64,000 nucleotides of DNA from Mycolicibacterium sp. P1-18 (GTDB taxonomy: Bacteria > Actinomycetota > Actinomycetes > Mycobacteriales > Mycobacteriaceae): the NCBI RefSeq assembly GCF_008329535.1, contig NZ_NPKR01000007.1:248001-312000 (forward strand), read 5' to 3'. Positions 59,284-64,000 of the stretch are shown here, piece after piece. A program made the position numbers and the translations under genes. The notes beneath the pieces are model-generated. The model searched no databases. It was not told the DNA's origin and saw only the letters and a program-made list of their open reading frames with translations. Position 1 is the stretch's first letter. Each line of letters opens with the position of its first letter.

Positions 59284-60801
59284 ATGGGTTCCAGTTCGCC
59301 GTTCTGGTCGCGGTCCCGGGAACGACGCGCCCCCGACGTGCAGACCTACGGCACCCACCGCGCCAGTTCGGTGTCGCTGCGGTGGCGGGTGATGCTGCTC
59401 GCGATGTCCATGGTGGCGATGGTCGTGGTCCTGATGGGTCTGGCCGTCTACGCGGTGGTCTCGCGAGCCCTCTACGACGACATCGACAACCAGCTGCAGA
59501 TCCGCGCCAGGCTGCTGATCGAGAGCGGGCTGCTGGCCGTCGACCCCGGCAAGGCCATCGAGGGCACGGCCTACTCCGACGTCAACGCCATGTTCGTGAT
59601 GCCGGGCCGGTCGATCTACACGGCCAACCAGGAGGGTCAGACGCTGCCCCTCGGCGACCCCGAGAAGGGCGTCATCCAGGGGACGTTGCGAATGTCGTTG
59701 CGCACCGTCAACTTTCAGCGCGTGCTGGCCGTGCACCTGCCCAGCGGTGATTCCCTGCTGATCTCGAAGAGTCTGAACCCGACCGGCAAGGTGATCAAAC
59801 GTCTCGGCACCATCCTGCTGATCGTCGGCGGTCTCGGCATGGCCGTCGCCGCGATCGCGGGCGGCACGGTCGCCCGGACCGGGCTGCGCCCCGTGGCGCG
59901 GCTGACCGACGCCGCCGAGCGCGTCGCCAGAACCGACGACCTACGCCCCATCCCGGTCTACGGCAGCGACGAACTCGCCCGGCTGACCGAGGCGTTCAAC
60001 ATGATGCTGCGTGCCCTCACCGAGTCCCGGGAGCGGCAGGCCCGGCTGGTCACCGACGCGGGTCACGAACTGCGCACGCCCCTGACGTCGTTGCGCACCA
60101 ACGTCGAACTGCTGATGGCTTCGATGGCACCCGGGGCGCCGAGCATCCCCGAGGACGAGATGGCGGGCCTGCGGGCCGACGTGATCGCCCAGATCGAGGA
60201 GCTGTCCACGCTGGTGGGCGACCTGGTGGACCTCAGCCGGGACGACGCCGGCGTCACGATTCACGAGCCCGTCGACCTGTCCGAGGTGGTGGATCGCAGC
60301 CTGGAGCGAGTTCGGCGGCGCCGCAACGACATCGAATTCGACGTTCAGACCGTCCGGTGGCAGGTGTACGGCGACGAGGCGACTCTGTCGCGGGCCGTGC
60401 TGAACCTGCTCGACAACGCCGCCAAGTGGAGTCCGCCCGGCGGCCGGGTGGGCGTGCGCTTGGATCAGGTCGACCCGAACTACGCCGAGCTGGTGGTCTC
60501 TGACCAGGGTCCCGGCATTCCGCCGAGTGAGCGCGAGTTGGTGTTCGAGCGGTTCTACCGGTCGACCTCGGCGCGGTCGATGTCCGGCTCCGGGCTGGGG
60601 CTGGCGATCGTCAAACAGGTCGTGGTGAAACACGGTGGGACGCTTCGCATCGACTACGCGACGCCGCTCGCCGATCCGCCGGGGACGTCGATCTTCGTCC
60701 TCCTTCCTGGCAGGCCCCTGGGCGACGACGGCGCGCGAGCGGTCGCGACACGCGAGGGCGCAGCGTTGGACGGCGTGGCCGGCAACCCCGAGAATGGGTG
60801 A
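59284..60801 (+). CDS. mprB: Sensor histidine kinase MprB
   Basis: A 505-residue membrane kinase: helix 1 (~36-58), an extracytoplasmic sensor of about 110 residues, helix 2 (~176-195), HAMP linker (VARTGLRPVARLTDAAERVARTDDL), DHp domain with phospho-acceptor H261 (DAGHELRTPLTSL), and a catalytic domain with LLDNAAKWSPPGG (N box) and GSGLGLAIVKQVV (G2). It phosphorylates and dephosphorylates MprA under envelope stress. Confidence 0.97.
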   Translation: MGSSSPFWSRSRERRAPDVQTYGTHRASSVSLRWRVMLLAMSMVAMVVVLMGLAVYAVVSRALYDDIDNQLQIRARLLIESGLLAVDPGKAIEGTAYSDVNAMFVMPGRSIYTANQEGQTLPLGDPEKGVIQGTLRMSLRTVNFQRVLAVHLPSGDSLLISKSLNPTGKVIKRLGTILLIVGGLGMAVAAIAGGTVARTGLRPVARLTDAAERVARTDDLRPIPVYGSDELARLTEAFNMMLRALTESRERQARLVTDAGHELRTPLTSLRTNVELLMASMAPGAPSIPEDEMAGLRADVIAQIEELSTLVGDLVDLSRDDAGVTIHEPVDLSEVVDRSLERVRRRRNDIEFDVQTVRWQVYGDEATLSRAVLNLLDNAAKWSPPGGRVGVRLDQVDPNYAELVVSDQGPGIPPSERELVFERFYRSTSARSMSGSGLGLAIVKQVVVKHGGTLRIDYATPLADPPGTSIFVLLPGRPLGDDGARAVATREGAALDGVAGNPENG

Positions 60802-60848
60802 TCGGGGAGCGGCTCTGCCGAGAACTTCTGGGCAAGTCCCGAAAGATC

Positions 60849-60867
60849 TCTAAGTGGATTCTCAGCC
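60849..60867 (+). promoter_or_regulatory. MprA-like box upstream of pepD
   Basis: TCTAAGTG-GAT-TCTCAGCC keeps the 8-3-8 direct-repeat layout with one mismatch in the first half. It lies inside a larger inverted repeat, CTTCTGGGC (60825-60833) with GCCCAGAAG (60865-60873), about 85 bases before pepD. MprA control of pepD is established in M. tuberculosis. Confidence 0.65.
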
Positions 60868-60951
60868 CAGAAGGGCACTGTCAGGGGACATCTTTCGTTA
60901 CCACGACAGACCGCTGACGCACACGACTCGAAAGAAGAGCCAACAGCCGCA

Positions 60952-62301
60952 ATGACGAACCATCCGAGGTACTCGCCGCCACCGCCGCCCGGGCAGCAGC
61001 CCGGTGCGCACGAGGCCGCGGCGCCGGGCTACCCCGGCCAGCACCGCACCGGTGCCTACCCGCAGCAGTCCTACGACTGGCGCTACGCGACGCAGCCTCC
61101 GCAGGCGGCGCACACCTCCCATTCGTATCGCGGTCCGCACGATCCCTACCGCGGCGATCCCACGCGGATGATGCTGGCGCCCCCGACGTCGCCGCGTCAG
61201 CGTTCCCGCGCCGGCCGGCTGACGGTGGGCGCCCTGGCCATCGCGGTCGTCTCCGCCGGCATCGGCGGCGGCGTCGCCACGTTGATGCAACCGGGTCGGC
61301 CGTCGTGGAGTTCGACGTCCTCCGGCGCGGCACCCGGTGTGCCGGCGGCAAGCCTTCCGGCGGGATCGGTCGAGCAGGTCGCCGCGAAGGTGGTCCCCAG
61401 CGTGGTGAAGCTGGAGACCGACATGGGCCGGCAGTCCGAGGAGGGATCGGGCATCATCCTGTCCTCCGACGGCCTCATCATGACCAACAACCACGTGGTG
61501 GCGGCCGCCAACGGCGGACCCGGCGCACCCCCCGGCGCCGTCCAGACCAAGGTGACCTTCGCCAACGGCGCGACGACGACGTTCAAGGTCGTCGGCACCG
61601 ACCCCAGCAGTGACATCGCGGTCGTGCAGGCCGTGGGCGCCACCGGCTTGGCTCCGATCGCGCTCGGTTCGTCGGGGAACCTCCGGGTCGGTCAGGACGT
61701 CGTCGCCATCGGTTCGCCGTTGGGCCTCGAGGGCACCGTCACCACGGGCATCGTCAGCGCGCTGAACCGGCCGGTGGCCGCGGGCGGCGACGCACAGAAC
61801 CAGAACACCGTGCTCGACGCCATCCAGACCGACGCCGCGATAAACCCGGGCAACTCCGGTGGCGCGCTGGTCAACATGAACGGCGAGCTGGTCGGCGTGA
61901 ACTCCGCGATCGCGACGCTCGGCGGTGACTCCGGTCAGTCGCAGAGCGGCTCGATCGGCCTCGGCTTCGCGATTCCGGTCGACCAGGCCAAGCGCATCGC
62001 CGACGAGTTGATCCAGAGCGGTACCGCCTCCCACGCCTCGCTCGGGGTGCAGGTGGGCAACGACGCCAGCGTGGACGGCGCCAAGATCGTCGACGTGACC
62101 GCGGGCGGCGCGGCGTCGGCCGCGGGCATGCCGGCCGGCGTGGTGGTCACCAAGGTCGACGACCGGGTGATCGGCAGTGCGGACGCGCTGGTCGCGGCGG
62201 TGCGGTCGCGAGCTCCCGGGGACAAGGTCACGCTGACCTACCTCGACCCGTCGGGCAAGCCGCAGACCGTCGACGTGACTCTCGGCAAGGCGCAGCAGTG
62301 A
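60952..62301 (+). CDS. pepD: HtrA-like serine protease PepD
   Basis: A 449-residue protease: Pro-rich cytoplasmic N-terminus (~1-88), one membrane helix (~90-112), a trypsin-like domain with triad H181 (TNNHVV), D221 (SSDIAVV) and S302 (NPGNSGGA), and a C-terminal PDZ domain (~350-449, LGVQVGNDASVDGAKIVDVTAGGAASAAGMPAGVVVTKVDD). It acts in quality control outside the membrane and feeds back on MprB in M. tuberculosis. The 150-base leader contains an MprA-like box. Confidence 0.96.
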   Translation: MTNHPRYSPPPPPGQQPGAHEAAAPGYPGQHRTGAYPQQSYDWRYATQPPQAAHTSHSYRGPHDPYRGDPTRMMLAPPTSPRQRSRAGRLTVGALAIAVVSAGIGGGVATLMQPGRPSWSSTSSGAAPGVPAASLPAGSVEQVAAKVVPSVVKLETDMGRQSEEGSGIILSSDGLIMTNNHVVAAANGGPGAPPGAVQTKVTFANGATTTFKVVGTDPSSDIAVVQAVGATGLAPIALGSSGNLRVGQDVVAIGSPLGLEGTVTTGIVSALNRPVAAGGDAQNQNTVLDAIQTDAAINPGNSGGALVNMNGELVGVNSAIATLGGDSGQSQSGSIGLGFAIPVDQAKRIADELIQSGTASHASLGVQVGNDASVDGAKIVDVTAGGAASAAGMPAGVVVTKVDDRVIGSADALVAAVRSRAPGDKVTLTYLDPSGKPQTVDVTLGKAQQ

Positions 62302-62372
62302 CGGTCGCGCCGGGTCGCCCGGAGCTCAGGATCGCTTCGCCCACGTCGGTGGCGGGATATACGGTTGCCATC

Positions 62373-62870
62373 ATGGAACAGCCTGGTGAGTTGGTGGGTC
62401 GCGCCCTCGTCGTCGTCGTCGACGACCGGACTGCGCACGGAGATGAAGAGGACCACAGCGGTCCGGTGGTCACCGAGTTGCTGGGTGAGGCCGGATTCGT
62501 CGTCGACGGGGTCGTCGTCGTGTCCGCCGACGAAATCGAGATTCGCAATGCGCTCAACACCGCCGTCATCGGTGGTGTCGACCTGGTCGTGTCGGTGGGC
62601 GGTACCGGGGTGACGCCTCGGGACGTGACGCCGGAGGCCACCACGACCATTCTCGATCGGGAACTCCTCGGCATCTCCGAGGCACTGCGCGCCTCCGGCC
62701 TGTCGGCGGGCCTGGTCGACGCGGGTGTGTCCCGCGGTTTGGCGGGAATCTCTGGCAGCACCCTGGTCGTCAACATCGCCGGATCCCGCGGTGCCGTCCG
62801 GGACGGCATGGCGACGCTGGGACCGCTGGCGGTGCAGATCATCGGCCAGCTATCCAGTCTGGACATCTAG
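62373..62870 (+). CDS. moaB2: Molybdopterin biosynthesis Mog/MoaB-family protein
   Basis: A 165-residue MogA/MoaB-like protein: ELVGRALVVVVDDRTAHGDEEDHSGPVVTELLGEAGF, then SVGGTGVTPRDVTPEATTTIL, the MPT-binding loop. Family members adenylylate molybdopterin or bind it; this paralogue may be structural or regulatory. ATG 62373 follows TACGGT by seven bases. GTG 62298, overlapping the pepD stop by GTGA, would add 25 residues. It is the last gene of the envelope-stress block. Confidence 0.88.
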   Translation: MEQPGELVGRALVVVVDDRTAHGDEEDHSGPVVTELLGEAGFVVDGVVVVSADEIEIRNALNTAVIGGVDLVVSVGGTGVTPRDVTPEATTTILDRELLGISEALRASGLSAGLVDAGVSRGLAGISGSTLVVNIAGSRGAVRDGMATLGPLAVQIIGQLSSLDI

Positions 62871-62899
62871 GTACCTTGCCGTCGTCGGCGCCCTCCGAT

Positions 62900-62922
62900 C
62901 CCCGCGAGCCTGGCTCAGCGGG
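62900..62922 (+). terminator. Hairpin after moaB2
   Basis: CCCCGC and GCGGGG enclose GAGC-CTG-GCTC, giving a compact GC-rich hairpin starting 30 bases after the moaB2 stop. No T tract follows, which is usual for mycobacterial terminators. Confidence 0.6.
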
Positions 62923-63001
62923 GCGGTTGGCGTTGGGCGGGTACGGCGGAAGAATTCGCTGGATCGTGTTGCCGCAATGTGAACGGCCACCCAGGGCCAT
63001 A

Positions 63002-63017
63002 TGTGATGTTCGTCACA
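63002..63017. promoter_or_regulatory. Perfect Crp palindrome upstream of a small gene
   Basis: TGTGATGTTCGTCACA fits TGTGA-N6-TCACA at every defined position and ends 13 bases before the GTG of the 52-residue protein. The site therefore probably overlaps the core promoter of that gene, which would suggest repression. Confidence 0.75.
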
Positions 63018-63030
63018 TCGGAATAAGACT

Positions 63031-63189
63031 GTGACGGACGATTCGCGCCACAGACGCCTCTCAGTTAACAAGGTTTTCGGTGATTCCCTTCCCGAGACCA
63101 CCAAGGACGAGTGGGACGACGAGCCCTCCGGCCGCACCGGCGACCGCGACGACTGGTTGCGGGAAAACGTCCCTCCGCACCACGGCTGA
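63031..63189 (+). CDS. Small acidic protein (52 residues) with WLREN-PPHHG tail
   Basis: GTG at 63031 opens a 52-codon frame ending at TGA 63187-63189: a basic start (RHRRLSVNKVFGDSLP), an acidic middle (KDEWDDEPSGRTGDRDD) and the tail WLRENVPPHHG. The FGDxLP and D-WLREN-PPHHG elements resemble a short uncharacterised protein that I recall being common in mycobacteria. It lies directly behind a perfect Crp site. No function is known. Confidence 0.72.
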   Translation: MTDDSRHRRLSVNKVFGDSLPETTKDEWDDEPSGRTGDRDDWLRENVPPHHG

Positions 63190-63565
63190 GCAGTCATTTC
63201 CCGCCTGGCGCGGGGTAGTGCCACTTCCGAAACGGGCGTCCCAGATTGCCGTGATGCGCCGGTTGCGGACCGCTCCCGAGAACGCCTGCGGGGACGTCGC
63301 ACGCCTTCTGAACCCGCCCGTGTAGGTGGGGCAAACATCGCCGGTTCCGGTTCGGCCGCACCCCCAGGGGGCCGTACGCGTTGCCGGGCGGATGCCTCGC
63401 CGTTATGTTTCTCGCTGTCTAACGATGAGCATTGCGTAAGAGAAACATGTGGGATTTCTAATTCCACTCACATCAACCTCTTGCGGGGTGTCAGGCTTAG
63501 CCGTAGAGCCGGGCACTCACAGGAAACGGCGGACCGAAGGTCCGTCACGACAAGCTAGGGAGAAC
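63190..63565 (+). promoter_or_regulatory. Long porin leader/upstream region
   Basis: This 376-base stretch holds no convincing gene. It contains ATGTTTCTC (63405-63413) paired with GAGAAACAT (63440-63448), a perfect nine-base inverted repeat with a 26-base loop. It also holds a compact hairpin CGGACC-GAA-GGTCCG (63530-63544) just before the ribosome binding site AGGGAG. Long structured upstream regions are known for mspA in M. smegmatis. The promoter itself was not identified. Confidence 0.55.
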
Positions 63566-64000
63566 ATGAAGGCAATCAGTCGGGTGCTGGTCGCTCTGGT
63601 AGCAGCGTTCGCGGCGCTCCTCACCAGCACGGGCACCTCTCACGCAGGTTTGGACAACGAGCTGAGCCTGGTCGACGGCCAGGACCGGACGCTTACGGTT
63701 CAGCAGTGGGACACCTTCCTCAACGGTGTGTTCCCGCTCGACCGCAACCGTCTCACCCGCGAGTGGTTCCACTCGGGTCGCGCCAAGTTCATCGTCGCCG
63801 GCCCCGGCGCCGATGAGTTCGAGGGCACGCTGGAACTGGGCTACCAGATCGGCTTCCCGTGGTCGCTGGGCGTTGGCATCAACTTCAGCTACACCACGCC
63901 CAACATCCTGCTCGACGATGCGACGCCGGCGAACCCGCTGCAGGTCATCACCCCGAACCTGTTCCCGGGTGTGTCCATCAGCGCCGACCTCGGCAACGGC
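63566..64000 (+). CDS. mspA: MspA-family outer-membrane porin, 3' end outside the window
   Basis: 145 codons are visible: a 27-residue signal peptide (cleavage SHA-GLDNE), then a mature part nearly identical to MspA (LSLVDGQDRTLTVQQWDTFLNGVFPLDRNRLTREWFHSGRAKFIVAGPGADEFEGTLELGYQIGFPW). It forms octameric water-filled channels in the mycolate outer membrane. D90 and D91 of the constriction are kept, but the following loop reads ATPANPLQ and is about four residues shorter than MspA, without the third Asp (position 93). Its place next to moaB2/pepD/mprAB fits the M. smegmatis mspC locus from memory. Confidence 0.95.
   Translation, partial: MKAISRVLVALVAAFAALLTSTGTSHAGLDNELSLVDGQDRTLTVQQWDTFLNGVFPLDRNRLTREWFHSGRAKFIVAGPGADEFEGTLELGYQIGFPWSLGVGINFSYTTPNILLDDATPANPLQVITPNLFPGVSISADLGNG

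Noticed and set aside
62850..63467. A 205-codon minus-strand frame covering the Crp site and the small gene
   Set aside because: It overlaps the end of moaB2 and the 52-residue frame. It is Arg/Ser/Pro-rich without motifs, and M. tuberculosis has mscL rather than such a protein next to moaB2 (from memory). The short plus-strand frame fits a conserved pattern better.
1..64000. CRISPR arrays, insertion sequences, integrons or restriction systems
   Set aside because: No regularly spaced repeats, transposase or nuclease genes were seen in reading both strands; small or degenerate elements could be missed without a search.

Overview
The window is a high-GC actinobacterial chromosome segment, almost certainly from a rapidly growing mycobacterium (Mycolicibacterium). 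Four things support this: an MspA-type outer-membrane porin at the right edge, F420/LLM enzymes, KstR-, MprA- and Crp-type operators, and a gene order that from memory matches the M. tuberculosis Rv0944-Rv0984 block (fpg-like, SDR, pgi, chorismate mutase, uvrD1, M23 peptidase, sucCD, Rv0953c to Rv0959-like genes, purNH, the echA7-fadE12-accA2-accD2-fadE13-Rv0976c operon, rpmF, mprAB, pepD, moaB2). No rRNA, tRNA, insertion sequence, prophage or CRISPR array was seen.

Layout. 1-13.4 kb is mostly accessory: a hydrolase-TetR-VOC-rnhA operon, a secreted cutinase, a divergent MFS/ROK pair, an LLM oxidoreductase with a KstR box, an AurF-like diiron oxygenase, cobF, and a three-gene periplasmic-type molybdenum aldehyde oxidase (PaoABC-like). 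13.4-18.3 kb holds a DNA glycosylase, an SDR, a small XRE regulator with a membrane protein, an ECF sigma factor and pgi. 18.3-21.8 kb (aldehyde dehydrogenase, GT2 glycosyltransferase, methyltransferase) looks like an insertion into the conserved order. Chorismate mutase and uvrD1 follow; uvrD1 has a promoter resembling the mycobacterial RecA-independent DNA-damage class.

24.7-29.4 kb is one operon for an SsuABC-type uptake system together with an AprA-like flavoprotein and an AprB-like two-cluster ferredoxin. I suggest an organosulfur system, but the substrate is unknown. sfnG (dimethylsulfone monooxygenase) at 39.6 kb adds to this sulfur theme. 30-33.4 kb holds an M23 peptidase and sucCD around a Crp-like site. 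33.5-39.5 kb contains a KstR-boxed thiolase-like gene without the usual cysteine, a methyltransferase, and a possible ESX substrate pair (EspC-like with a YxxxD motif, plus a WSG helical protein) with two paralogous six-cysteine secreted proteins. A KstR-boxed LLM gene lies upstream on the same strand. 40.8-49 kb has cell-envelope membrane proteins, purNH and a MoxR/VWA pair.

49.6-58.2 kb is a six-gene minus-strand catabolic operon: AtuA-like protein, acyl-CoA dehydrogenase, biotin carboxylase beta and alpha subunits, acyl-CoA dehydrogenase and enoyl-CoA hydratase. It has a repeated CCGGTA operator array upstream and a long hairpin between the carboxylase genes. 58.3-62.9 kb is rpmF and the mprA-mprB-pepD-moaB2 envelope-stress block, with MprA boxes before mprA and pepD. 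The right end has a perfect Crp palindrome, a 52-codon small gene and the porin, cut by the window edge.
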